Assembly: GCA_004369085.1 (NCBI GenBank)
Contig: ML210147.1
Span: forward strand, 806,001-870,000
Direction of reading: 5' to 3'
DNA: 64,000 nt
Origin: Coprinopsis marcescibilis
Lineage: Eukaryota > Basidiomycota > Agaricomycetes > Agaricales > Psathyrellaceae
Shown here: piece after piece, positions 23,399-35,044 of the stretch
Layout of the letters: each line of letters opens with the position of its first letter
Numbering within the stretch: the first letter of the stretch is position 1
The notes under the pieces: model-generated
What the model was told of the DNA's origin: nothing
Database searches by the model: none
The model's input: the letters and a program-made list of their open reading frames with translations, nothing else
Program-made: the position numbers and the translations under genes

Positions 23399-24164
23399 CG
23401 TGGGTACACCAGATTCGACCAAGCTTGAGGTTTAGTAGCGTGAATTAGAGAAACCTGCGGCTATGTAGCAGCAGATATAGTATGTGTGCTGAGAGAAAAC
23501 AGGATGAACAGCGAAAAGTGGACCACTGGTGGCCGCCTGTGCGCCCTGGTCCTGATGGCCGACGACTCCGATGGGCCAACAGAATAGGCTCCTTGAACAG
23601 TTTAGCGCTAGTTAGCGCTCGGCGATGTTCAAACGGGGAAAGAGACGCATCATATCCGCCCCGAGACAAGTACCGAAACCCACGTTTACTGAAATCCACA
23701 AGGATTGCAGGATGTATCGTGTTGAAAGCAAAGGTATCATGAGACTGTACAAAGGTTACTAGTAAAACACATGTGTTCAAAGTCAAAGTTGATGCAGTAC
23801 ACCAAACAGAATAGCAAGTTGTCGAAAACGAATTACGCCACGAATAATGGAACTGGGAGTTCAAAACAGAATACACTACAGACTACTGTCAACAAGGGGT
23901 TGGCAGTACAATTACAGGGTCGGTCAGTTTCTTCAGGGTTGCTGATAGAGGCAGAAGAATGGGAGCCAACCTAAAGGCGGAGGTAGGTTCTGACGTTGTG
24001 AGCTGGGCAACTGGCACCAAAGTCACCACCATAGGCAGGTGGAGCAGAAAGTCAGCGAAACTCAAAGCTTGAACTCGTGGACTCTGGCATGTGGGTGAGA
24101 GAAAGCTGCTGATACCTGAAAAACGGTCAGAATCGCCGAGTTTTTTCTAAAGCGAAAGCTTGGC
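23399..24164. other. Upstream region of the monooxygenase gene
   Basis: 766 bp between two minus-strand genes. A minus-strand open frame of 143 codons (23445-23876) has no ATG-led resemblance to any family and no good splice signals, so I treat the region as promoter and 3' sequence. Confidence 0.5.
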
Positions 24165-25587
24165 TCACGGTTCTGAATTTTGGTGATAATAGAAGCCGCT
24201 CATGGTAGCCACAGGTGGAGGCAGTGGTGCGAGTCGAGGTCTGGATTTGCTCCGGCGCCCAGCTGCACTCGAAGCTCGGCGTCTTCGAGCTTCCTGGTTA
24301 TCATCAATTGATGTTGACGTCTCTGTCTCATCTTCCTCCGTCACTCCGCCAGATTGCGAATTGAAGTCCACGCAGACATAGTAGAAACCTGTAGTAGACA
24401 GATCATTGTCAAAAATGTACTGCAAACTCGACAGCACTTTGGGGTGCTGTGTGATGAATCCTATAACTCACCTGCAAAACTGGCCCCGTTGATGTCGTAT
24501 ACAAGATGATCTGGGACCAAGAACCTCTCCTTCCACCTCATAAAGACAGCACCGCGGTCCCGGTCGTCAATGGTCAAATGTGGCCTCTTCGCCTCTTGTC
24601 TCGCATTCTTGAAGGCAGGGAACCGTGCCCAGTGGACCATATCCTCGCGCTCGGAAGCACCCCAATTCTGCGTCAAAAACCCATACCGAGGCCCGATAAT
24701 CTCTGCATCAAAGTACGTAGTCAACTGGGGCCAATCGTCTGTCAATCCCTGAATCTGCAAGTAGCCGCACAACGTCGAATTGGCGAAATCGACGTCCTAT
24801 CATATTCTCAACCCGATATCCAGAAAGAGAAGATGGGAAGGAGCAGACATACCACAATCCTGACGTTGACATCGTAGCTATTTCGACCACTCTTCTGTGT
24901 TCCTTCGAACGAGGCACCGGGGTAGAGACATCGGTGTGACTGAGACCGAACCCGTAGTCGGGTGATGTCGACCAGTGGATCAAACGCCGAATGCCCCAAA
25001 GCAGTCGGCCGACGGGGTGGTGAAGCTGGCGCCGGATGATAATAGGTCGATGAGGCAGTGGTCGGGGTGTGCGCTTTGACTGTCGCCGATGGCACTGTGG
25101 ATGATCCGTTGCAAGGCACAGCACCGATAGCCAGAGGCGGTAGCACCGGCGGCTGCTGAGGCTTCGAAGTCGCTGGCGCCAAAGATGGGAGACGTTGAGC
25201 GGTAGCGCAAGAGGGTGTGGATGTCGTAGCGAGAAGAGGTGGTTCAGGATGATGGGGACTTGAAGGAGACTGCGTCGTGTCCTGATGTCGCCTCGTGGAT
25301 GAATGAGCCTCGTGTGGAGAACGGGGCTGCTGATATACGTTATTCGTCGGCAGGTCGAGGGCTAAGCGATATGGACGCTGAGTGGTAGATGAAATATGCT
25401 GGCGCGTTGCACGGATGTGGTCGCGGCACGGGGCACATACGAGAGCGGCGGCGAGGGGAAGGGCATGGACGACGGGAGCAGCGGGGTCTGAGAGGGCGGT
25501 GTGACACAGCGAGCAGAACTTTTGTTGGGGCTGCTGGACGTCGAGCTGGACGTCCTGGACGACGGGGACGGCGGCTCCTGAAGGCAT
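24165..25587 (-). CDS. GID4: GID4/VID24, substrate receptor of the GID/CTLH ubiquitin ligase
   Basis: Exons 24853-25587, 24472-24796 and 24165-24388 give 427 residues. The C-terminal half is the Vid24 beta-barrel: LYPGASFEGTQKSGRNSYDV, LCGYLQIQGLTDDWP, TTYFDAEIIGPRYGFLTQNW, HWARFPAFKN, FMRWKERFLVPDH, DINGASFAGFYYVCVDF. GID4 binds N-terminal proline degrons and brings gluconeogenic enzymes to the GID E3 complex. The first 245 residues are Pro/Ser/Thr-rich and disordered, apart from a CSLC ... CAPC pair near residues 26-56 that could bind zinc. The ATG is at 25587. The long N-terminus is larger than in yeast Gid4; its role is unknown. Confidence 0.95.
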
Positions 25588-25992
25588 GGTCGGTGGTAAC
25601 GGGAGACAGGCAGACTTGTTAGTAGACAAGATAGTCCGTGCCTGTGCTGGTTGCCGCCTGAGTGGGCACGTGCTCATCGCGACATCTCACAACTTCGCAC
25701 CACTGTATGTCCCTCAGCATATATATCTCCCACAGTTCTCATTTGCATTTTCTCTACAAGACTATCTGGCGCTTACCCGTCTGTCTCAGTATTGTCTGCC
25801 CCTAATACCAACTGCGATCCAAGGACCAAGCCATCTTCCTTTCTTGGTCCAACCACATGAATGATCAACTGACATTCACCGTTCGACCCTACAAACCGAT
25901 CTCACCGCCTTAAGATCCAGCGCATCTATTCAAACCCCATGTGTATCTAGAAATGTAGTATTTATTATCCCCACTGATGACGTAGTGTTGTT
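25588..25992. other. GID4 upstream / MFS 3' region
   Basis: 405 bp between the GID4 start codon and the stop codon of the MFS transporter, both on the minus strand. No gene or distinct motif seen. Confidence 0.5.
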
Positions 25993-28900
25993 TCATTTCC
26001 GCGTATCCGCCCCGTCGGCCTCATCGCCCTTGAGGTCCCCCGTCGACCCTAATATTGCCCTCGAACTTTCCGAGATAAACGGTGCTGTGATGCCTGTGGC
26101 ATCGGGCAACACAGAAACATCGCCCTCGCTGCCCTTCTTTTCCGACAACGTCACTGTCTGACTCTCTCCATCCTCAATCTTGCTTCCCTCTCCCTTCTCG
26201 TCGACGCTGTTGGTCCCTGGGGTGCCCTTTTCTTCGTCGCCCGTTCGCACAATCGTCCTGTTGAGGGTGTATTGCTTTATAAACAAGCCTGTGGGTGTTC
26301 CATTAGCACAACACCGCATACAATGTACATTTGTACTCACTCATTATCAGACTGACTCCGACAACAGGGGTCATTACGATCCATATTGTGCTGATTGAGC
26401 GACTGTACGCGTCAATGATAGCCGCGCGCACAGTGGGGTCCTATAGAAAGACAGACATCAGACCAAGTCGGAGATTTGAGGCCAGATAGGCGCTCGCAAA
26501 AGCGGCAGAGGGGCAACAATAGACCCGAGGAAGCCGGTAGTGATGTATCGTGAAAACCTTCCCCACTTACCTGAATGGATTTAATCGCATGTACACTCTG
26601 GGCGAGAACTCCAGGAGATGCATTTGCAAAGGGAGGTGGTGTATCTAGCACCTCTGCAATCTTCTTTCCAAGAACCTATCGAACGTCCGCGACATCGGTC
26701 TCCGTGTGGCGGCAATGCAGATAAATATACATACACCCGAGTAAACAGCTTGTCCAATGGAAATGCCAACGGTGGCGCCCAGGGTTCTGCAAGATGTATC
26801 GGTATGGACGGAATTGCTTCGGTACAATCCAGATGCTTACCTGATGAAACCAAATGTCGATGTACTCGTAGCCATGTCTTTGATGGGCATTGCAGCTTGA
26901 AGCCCGATTAAAGGCGTCTATCAAGAGTGGATGAGCTGCCAAGCCTGGTTCTCAAAGCCCCTATGCATACCTGGAAAAGGCAGCCAAGGCCGATAGCGGC
27001 AACGAGGGTGTACAGCACTTTCTCAGCGCTTATATAATATCGTTAGTGAGACAAGGACCACGATAAATACTTAAACACTTACGTCGTTGAGGTACCATCT
27101 AGCTGGGTCATCAAGCCCATCCCAAGGGTGAAAATGGCAAAGGAGACCCACATGACGGGACGGTAACGGCCAGTTTTGGAGACTATGATACCAGATACCA
27201 CTGACATAATTGAGCACCCGAGCGAGTAAGGGATAGTTTCCACCCCAGCCATGGTTGCCGATGCGCCAAGAACTTGAAAGTATAGCGGAAGGTAGAACGC
27301 GCCTTCGTTGGAGAGCAAGTAAATCTCGGAATCAGATATGAGCGTAGCCAGTCTCACCAGAGAAGAACGCGAGAGCATGGAAGAGGGTGGTGACGAGGAT
27401 GATAGTTGTTGTCCTGGTCTGTAGCCGTGTGAGGTTTGTGTTGAACATCTCGAATTAATTCTTACCTGGAAGAGTCGCGGAGGAACGATCGGTGACCTGC
27501 TAGTGTAGGTCTCATTGATACCTCCACCAACCAACAGGGCAACCCCGATCACGACGAGGGAAATCGTCGATGGTTTGGCCCCTAGGAACGCATTCAAGTG
27601 ATTTTGAAGAAACAAGGATGTGGGTGCACTTACAGCTCTCTTCACTCTCATTAAACCCAAGTAGCAAGCAAATTATACCCCCGACGATCAGACCCAGTCC
27701 GATAAAGTCAAAGTCTTGCACATGCTCTTTCAAGGTTCGACCTTGATGGGGATTAAGGTTCAAGCTCCAGAAGAGCATGGCTGCTGCAACCGCGCCAGTC
27801 GGCCTAAGAATTCGGGATTAAAGACGCGTTGTAGGTATGTAAATGCGGTGCCAACTAACAGGTTGATAAAGAAACACCTGTAATACAGGGCTCAGTCACA
27901 TCTTAAAGGATCACTAAAAAAGAATTTTCACCATCTCCAGGTTACGTGGTCCGTCAACGCCTGTATAAGAAACACTGGTAAGAGTATGCTGGACACTGGT
28001 GAGAGCCCACTCACACCACCTATCAAAGGGCCCAAAACACTTGCTATTCCCCACGTTGCTCCGATAAATCCTGCGTATTTTCCTCGACTACGAAGGTCGG
28101 CTCCAGAACGAGGGGTCTTTTACAAAATAACTCACTCCGACAGTGGAACGATGTCACTAATCGTGATGTTCACCTTGACAAGAGTCAGACCAAATCACAA
28201 AGATTGATATCTTTAACGTACAAGCATAATGATTCCTCCTCCTCCAATCCCTTGAACGGCTCTTGACACGATTAGCATGAGCTAGAGAACCGGGTAAGCT
28301 TGGCTATCGGTGACTAACACAGCGCTGAAAGAGACGGACCATGGACTGTGATGCCCCGCATAGTGCTGAACCGATCTGTGCACGCGTTTTAGATTATTTG
28401 AGGTTGAAAGGGAGAATGATGGGCCTACGAGGAATATGAGGATCGATGAATAGAGGATAGGCTTCCTCCCGATCAAGTCTGACAGTTTCCCATAGAGGGG
28501 CGAAAGGCTGTTGGACATATACGTCAACGAATGATGTAATTCGGACCTGACTAAATTTAACCGACCTGGCTCCTGCCAAAAGATAGGCACTGAAAAGGAG
28601 GATGTATCAATGCGATTGAATCCAAATGCGTTCAACATTGGCTATGGCATACCTTCCCACCCAGCTGTACAGATTGCCTCCGCCCAGGTCACCTACAATC
28701 GTGGGTAGTGCGGTTGCGACGATGGTCTGTGTGGAATGGTTCCCCTGAGTCATCTGGGTACGTATTGCAAGTTGCAAGCAGCTCACCTGGTCCAGGGCCG
28801 CCAAAAATACGCAGGACATAAACGCCGAAAAGACCTATGGTTGCAAAACCTTGACATCAGGAATAGCGACCACCGGACATGTCTGAAATGCATTACCAAG

Positions 28901-29061
28901 ATGAGGTTATTCTTCGGGACCACATGTGTTTCTTGAGCCTTTGCTGAGGACTTGGGTCTCTTGTCGACTTTGGAATCCTTCTTTCCGTTCAACTCAAGGG
29001 TCGAGGTCGCCGTCGACTCGGATGCTTCATGGATGGCAGGTGACTCCGTTTCGGCTGCCAT
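25993..29061 (-). CDS. MFS transporter, DHA2 (EmrB/QacA) drug:H+ antiporter type
   Basis: The gene starts at ATG 29061 ([16 protein letters not shown]) and ends at 25993, with many small exons. After a polar N-terminus come the first membrane helix ([16 protein letters not shown]), motif D1/C-like [17 protein letters not shown], and motif [12 protein letters not shown]. Later segments ([48 protein letters not shown]) match 14-helix DHA2 transporters. The C-terminal tail is hydrophilic, acidic and Ser/Thr-rich. These proteins export toxic compounds or siderophores from the plasma or vacuolar membrane using the proton gradient. The neighbouring monooxygenase could suggest a metabolite cluster, but GID4 lies between and no synthase is near. 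Exon edges in the middle were not all fixed. Confidence 0.9.
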
Positions 29062-29907
29062 CGTTTGTATTGATTGTCTGAGGGTCGGGGGTATACTGGG
29101 CACAATGGCCTCTTAGTTATGACGGAGATGAGAGAAAGAAAAGGCGGGAGAGAAAGAGAAGGGATCTCTGAAGCCACGAGATCCAGCCGTTCTTAGAATT
29201 TGAATTTATCTTGCTGGTCATGGAGACTGTGCTGCCGATATGCCGCGCTGATTGTGCCTTGGCCATCATGGTCGGCTGGAAAGCTTGCCGATGGGCACCG
29301 AGTCACTAGTTCGACTACGGACTTGCAACGATGTCCAGCAGACTGCCAGAAGAGCCTCGCCGGACGACAAGAAAAGAGTCGGAACTGGGTACTGACCAGT
29401 TAGTGCAGCTGTTACAAACGATCTGATGCAGCACACTCGCGTCATCGCCGCTGTGCAGTCTAAATTCTGACGATCTGGGTGCTGAACGCCTAGTAAGCGG
29501 GTTCATCGATTCTCTGACTCGGAAGTGAGCCCCAATGCGTTAGAATCGATAAGGATATTCCTCGGAGACGACGAAGACATCTCCAATAGTCAACAGCATG
29601 ACATTGGCTGACTATGAAGAGTTTACCTACGTGATTCATCTCCTCCTTTGATACATTTTCGGCCTAGCAGACTGCGTGCAACGCTGAGCATAAAGAGTAT
29701 GACTGCAGAGGTGGCATTGAGGACGAGTCAAAGAAAGGAAGAAAGTGAAAAGCAGTGGGCATTTCTGAATCGGAGCCGGAGGCTTTGCTGTTTCGGGAAT
29801 CACCAGAAACCTTATCTAAGTAGCCCCCGTCAGATTTTCTGCTTCAGTCCAAGTTTTCACTTCTTGCTCTCAACCACCATAGTCTCCTCCTCCACACCTT
29901 CTCCACA
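29062..29907. other. Divergent upstream region of MFS transporter and GSP1
   Basis: 846 bp between two divergent start codons. The final 100 bp before GSP1 are pyrimidine-rich (CTTCTTGCTCTCAACC type), common before strongly expressed fungal genes. No gene seen. Confidence 0.55.
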
Positions 29908-31073
29908 ATGACTGAACAACCAACTATCCCTACCTTCAAGCTCGTTCTTGGTCAGTATTCCCTCAATTTCTCCGTTTTGTGCTTAGACTGACGCGATCTC
30001 TGCTATGTTTCTTTGATCGATGTGCGATTTCCAACCATCGTGCCGAATTTCGTCAAATTTCGTTCATTTCCGGCCATTTTCGACCATCTCATTCTGAATC
30101 TAATGCACATGGACTTCAGTCGGTGATGGTGGAACTGGAAAGACCACTTTCGTGAAGGTATGACGATTCTTTTGGCCTCGGCTCCACCACATCGCGTCCT
30201 GATCTATCCTCATCTTTCAGCGCCATCTTACTGGTGAATTCGAGAAGAAGTACATCGGTACGCGTCGTTTCACAATCCGTATTGCCTGCCCCCTTTCCCT
30301 TCGCCAGCATTCGAGTGACACCAATCTGATCTCACTTGCATTCATCAACAGCTACTCTCGGTGTCGAGGTTCACCCTCTCCAGTTCTCCACCAACTTTGG
30401 AACCATCTGCTTCAACGTTTGGGATACCGCTGGTCAGGAGAAGTTTGGTGGTCTCCGTGACGGTTACTACATCCAGGGCCAATGTGGCATCATCATGTTC
30501 GATGTCACCTCCCGCATTACCTACAAGAATGTTCCCAACTGGCATCGCGATCTCGAGCGTGTTTGCGAGAACATCCCTATTGTCCTTTGCGGTAACAAAG
30601 TTGACGTCAAGGTGGGCATTATCGATCGTCTCGACGCACATCTTCTATCGTTGCTCATCACCATCATCTCCATCCTGTTTCTCCTCCATAGGACCGAAAA
30701 GTGAAGACCGGCCAGGTCACCTTCCACCGCAAGAAGAACTTGCAATACTTCGAAATCTCCGCCAAGTCCAATTACAACTTCGAGAAGCCCTTCCTTTGGC
30801 TCGCCCGCAAACTCGTTGGGTACGATTAGCTTTGTTACGCCCGTGTGCTCGAGTCGAACGCTGACTCATCTTTAACAGCAACCCTTCCCTGGATTTCGTC
30901 GCCGCTCCCGCGTTGGCCCCCGCTGAGGTCTCTGTCGACCCCTTGTTGATGAAGCAGTACGAGGAGGAGCTCAAGCGAGTGAGTACAACTTCAACTACCA
31001 CCCCCGATCGTTCTGACCATCGTTTGCATAGGCTGAAGCCGTTCCCTTGCCCGAAGATGATGAGGACCTCTAA
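29908..31073 (+). CDS. GSP1: Ran GTPase
   Basis: Seven exons (29908-29950, 30120-30157, 30221-30257, 30352-30611, 30692-30819, 30879-30978, 31032-31073) give 215 residues, the normal Ran length. All G motifs are present: P-loop GDGGTGKTT, switch I with the effector region [14 protein letters not shown], switch [24 protein letters not shown] and [14 protein letters not shown], ending in the acidic EDDEDL tail needed for RanBP1 binding. Ran controls nuclear import and export, spindle assembly and nuclear envelope formation. The first three exons are very short (43, 38, 37 nt), and the first intron is the longest (169 nt), as in many highly expressed fungal genes. Identification is certain. Confidence 0.99.
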
Positions 31074-31446
31074 ATCATTGTTCCCTTCTCCTACCCTTGT
31101 CCCATGTCGATACTTGTTTTCCCATCTTTCATATAAATGCATTTCCTTTTTGACCACCTCAAACTTAGCTTTTCGTAATTGAACCGCTGCCGCGTTCTCT
31201 TGTTGTAGGATTCTATTGTGAAGTGTAACGCCACTCATGCTGTAGATCAGAGACGATGAAACGAATGTGATCCGGAGATCCAACTTTACTTTGAAGTTCT
31301 TGGTACATTTGTTAAGATACTGCTACAATGACTAGGAAGCGGTGCGCAATGCAGACTAGAACATACAGATGGAAAGAAATGCATAGTTGTACAGCATGAG
31401 ACGTCATTCCAAAGCGTGAACAAAAGAAGAAAAGGTCATGTCAATG
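31074..31446. other. Convergent 3' region
   Basis: 373 bp between the GSP1 stop codon and the stop codon of the opposing gene. No gene seen; it should contain both 3' ends. Confidence 0.5.
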
Positions 31447-33477
31447 TCAGTCCTTCCTTTGTGCGAAAATTTCAGAGAACGGCGCCATCTTCTGGGGAGT
31501 AAATTCCAACTGTAACGCCATTCTTTGGAAAGGTCTAAGCCGAACGACACGTGGGTCGCTGAACAGCTCGAACTTCTCTTCTTCACTGAAGTGTGTAAAC
31601 TCCGTGAAGTCTTTTCTGGTGGTTACCCCAACGAGAGCGAACGCCGGTATGAGGTCAATGACTCCCCGATGGATCAAGAAGCGCTTGACGGTGTTTGAGA
31701 GGACGCTGAGATCTACCTTTGGGTGTCGGATGCAACCAGATAATATCTGCGGAATGTCGATATCATTGATGTCCGATGCAAGAGGCTGCGGTGGCACCCT
31801 GGAAGAAGATGGTGTGGCGGGTGGCTGTATACTCGAGCCGGGACATTGTGCAAGAATCGCGGCTTGGGACGACTCATTGATGCCTAGGAACGAAGCGCCA
31901 AAGTCTCGAACCCGGCCAAGTTCATCCACAGGCCTGTTACCCAGCGCACGAGCTCGACGTTTGATGTAGAATCGGATGGGCCAGTTGTTCTCGTATTTCT
32001 CAAACAAGAGTCTGGTCGCAGCAATCTGTAGAAAGTCAGTACTGTCACAGAAGAAGAGCACTAGGACTCAATCATTATACTTACTGCTGACACTGTTTGT
32101 TCAAATGCGTCTGATGTTGGGTGATAAATCTCCAAGTATTCCCTGCTGCCAGCTTTGATTTCGTCCTGGAAGTGCCCAGCAGAGTCAGCCTGACGAATTG
32201 TGCTATACACAGAAGAGACTGACCATAGTCGCATTGAATAAGTTCAAGTTATGTTTCAACTCCATGCATTCTTGCAACTTTAGTAGCGGGGATTCTGGAT
32301 TGGTTATCAGTTCCTCCTCTGCAGCGCTAGGTTGCGCGATATGGCTAAAACGTCTCTTCGCGGCAGGCGGGGTTTCTGGGGTGGACGTCTGATAACTTCC
32401 TGCTCCTCCGCATTCTTCGAATGTTCGCTTTTGACCTCTCGATAGACCTTGATCAGGCTTCTCCACAGCCTCCGAAACCATCCTTAACAATTGGAGTTTC
32501 TCAAATGTTGTGATTTCTCCAGGTAGAAGATGGTTCAATAAACGCTTTTTAAGGTCTCTCGACCACTTCAGAAAGATGGCCAGATGTAAATCGGTACCGA
32601 TGCCAAGATTACGCATGAGTTGTAGGTGTTTGGGGTTAGGGAACATCTTTTTCAGCTGGCCATCGACTCTACTCGGATAATCTGGAAGTAAATCGCATTG
32701 GATGCAACCGACATTGAACGGTAGGGCTTCCGGAACGAGAGGCTATGTCCGGATGTTAGTGATATTGGATGGACGTTTGGGCCCAACATGCCTACCTCAG
32801 TGTTTGATTGACCAAACCCAGACCGCTGTCGAAGGGCTTCACTTAGGTAGCGAACCTTGTTGGGCGGTACGCCAGGTGGAGGAGCTCCGATGAACACTTT
32901 CTTCTTGCCAGATGAGCGAAATTTTGCCTTTGGCTCCGCTGGGTTCTTGGTGCGCCGATGGGGCATACTCGTACTGGTCTTGTGGAACTCGGAAGAGGCA
33001 AACTTGTAGGTCAAATTAATCTTTCTGCTGACCTCCTTTTGCGAGAGCCAGTTCCAGTAGCACTTGATTGGCCAGCTGTTCTCGTAAGTCGCAAGGAGTT
33101 TTTGGAACGCCAAGTTTCTCAAGACCTTTTAAAAAAGCCGTTTAAAGGACTCTTAACGTGCGAGAGCCAACATCAGGCATACCTTCTGAACGAAAGCGTT
33201 CCAGTCCTCGCTATCAAGCTCCTCTGCTACTTTGTCTTTCGGCAAACTCGATCTGAAGCGGGCTTGTAAGACGATTTCCTGGTAAGAGCGTAGAGGTCAG
33301 TTGGTGGTCAACATGACACGGACTCAATCAGTATCTCCAATCGTCCGAATCTTAAACTACCTTGAAACGCAGAAACTGGGATTTCGTGTGTGTCGATTCC
33401 ATTAGTTTTTCCAATGGCTTGAGTGATCTAAAGTTCATGCCCAAAGGATTGACGTCTGGCTCAGGGATTAGAGACAT
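31447..33477 (-). CDS. Unrecognised protein with an internal duplication
   Basis: I do not recognise this protein. ATG at 33477 (MSLIPEPDVNPLGMNF) and stop at 31447, with at least six GT-AG introns, give about 540 residues. Two blocks resemble each other: one contains LLATYENSWPIKCYW, the other LLFEKYENNWPIRFYI; each begins directly after a phase-0 intron and is preceded by a short acidic helix. Between them lies a basic, disordered stretch (RRTKNPAEPKAKFRSSGKKK) and a Leu-rich helical part. No signal peptide or membrane helix is visible. The start is only 145 bp from that of SAM37 on the other strand. It is probably a basidiomycete-specific protein; the function cannot be inferred. Confidence 0.7.
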
Positions 33478-33576
33478 TTTGCTCTGGATGATATGGTGAA
33501 CAACTGTCAAATGGGATGCGGCGAGTCAGGGGGTGCTTTAAATATGATTAGGGCGGGCCGCATCGGCGCGGGGGAG

Positions 33577-33595
33577 AAAGTGACCTGGTCACTTT
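33577..33595. promoter_or_regulatory. Perfect 19-nt inverted repeat in bidirectional promoter
   Basis: AAAGTGACC T GGTCACTTT: two 9-nt arms around one base, ending 27 nt before the SAM37 ATG (33623) and 100 nt upstream of the opposing ATG (33477). The 6-bp halves GTGACC/GGTCAC are suited to a dimeric DNA-binding protein. The factor is unknown. Confidence 0.6.
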
Positions 33596-33622
33596 GGGCC
33601 AGCATGCGCTCTGACCAAGGCG

Positions 33623-34928
33623 ATGGCTTCAACTGACCAAGTTACACTTTATGTCTGGCCAAAACTATGGGACTTGCCTTCATTTGATCCGTATTGCCTG
33701 ACCGCAATCCTCTTTCTGCAGCTTGCTCTTCCAGGCAAGTTTGCCATCATCGAATGCACTGACGTGGACCTCTCTCCCAGCGGTATGTGACCTGTGAGTC
33801 CCTTCAAGTGCAACAAGAAACATGACTCTGACATCCAATCGAATCCAGGTCAGCTACCGTTCCTGGTACATGGACAGGAAGTGAAGACAGACCTAAATTC
33901 CATCGTCAAATATCTTTCGGGGCTAGCAACAACGGAAGGCGGAAGGTATCCCCACGCGAATATCGACAGACATCTCTCTAGCTTGGGAAGGTCGCAGAAG
34001 AATGCATGGCTGTCTCACACCGAATCAAACCTAGGAGACCTAGTGGTGAGTGCATAACTACAAGTTCCTCTTCGCGACCTAACCTCATTATAGGCTTGGG
34101 CATTCTACTCCCAGGACAACTGGGAAAAGTCAGTTCACAATGCCGTCGCTGCCTTGCTCCCCGTTCCCCAGCGATACTTCGTACCTTACAAGCTCAGAGC
34201 TACGTACCATCCTCGGTTAGAGGCTGCTGGCCTTTGGAGCCACGTTGAAAGTCCGGAAAAGAAAAGCGCGTTTGAGAAGGAAATGAAATTGAAGCCGAAA
34301 ACCAACAAAACTGCGTTTCAAAAGGTCTTTGAGAAGGAGAAGACGATATCAAAGGCGAAAGTGGTCCTGGATATCTATGCGCGTTTGTTGGAAGGCAAAC
34401 GATATGTCTATCAAGATAGGTGAGCACTGCAGAAACGCGAAGTGAGCGTTGCTAAACGCTTTCTCCCACAGAGTATCGTCGGTCGACGTAGCCATTGCTG
34501 CACGCATACGACTCCTCGTCAAGCCATCCTATGTCGACGATACTCTCAAAACACTCATTTCTGTGTCATATCCTCAACTCGTTGCTCATTCCGACCGCGT
34601 TTTCGAACACGCTTTTGGGTCCAATAGCTCGCCTCTGTCCTACCAGCCCTACATCGCTCCACTCTTCTCGAGATTTTCGCTCTGGCGACCAAGCATCTTC
34701 CGAAAAGCTGTGGCCCATAACGTTGAGAGGACAGAAGAAGAAAGACAAACGGCGCGAATGCGGTGGCTCTTCCTAGGGCTTTCCATTGGCAGTGTATTTG
34801 CCTACATTGGCTACGTGGGTGGCCCATATCTAATGCAAGTGTGGCAAACGGCCAAGGCCATAGCGGCGGAGCAGGAGGCAGAGGAGCACCGTGACGGGGA
34901 AGAGGAAGAAGTGTTAGCATTACCGTAG
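33623..34928 (+). CDS. SAM37: SAM37/metaxin, mitochondrial outer-membrane sorting complex subunit
   Basis: Exons 33623-33782, 33849-34045, 34094-34419 and 34472-34928 give 379 residues. The N-terminus is the Tom37/metaxin thioredoxin-like domain: TLYVWPKLWDLPSFDPYCL, ALPGKFAIIECTDVDLSPSG and QLPFLVHG. A GST-C-like helical region follows (AARIRLLVKPSYVDD, TLISVSYPQLVAHSDRVFE). Close to the C-terminus is one hydrophobic segment, WLFLGLSIGSVFAYIGYVGG, which fits the single tail anchor of fungal Sam37. With Sam50 and Sam35 it inserts beta-barrel proteins into the outer membrane. Family identity is good although Sam37 proteins diverge quickly. Confidence 0.88.
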
Positions 34929-35044
34929 CCACCAGAACTCATATCATGTGACCGCGCCAAATGTCTTGGTAGAGCCTTTTGCCAGTGGCTAGTTTGTCTT
35001 TACAACACCCATAACTGCCTATTCTTATTCTATAACTATATCGA

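Noticed and set aside
23445..23876. 143-codon minus-strand open frame upstream of the monooxygenase
   Set aside because: No good splice signals, no resemblance to any family, and it lies in an expected promoter region.
20410..29061. Possible metabolite cluster of monooxygenase plus MFS transporter
   Set aside because: GID4 lies between them and there is no synthase, P450 or pathway regulator nearby.
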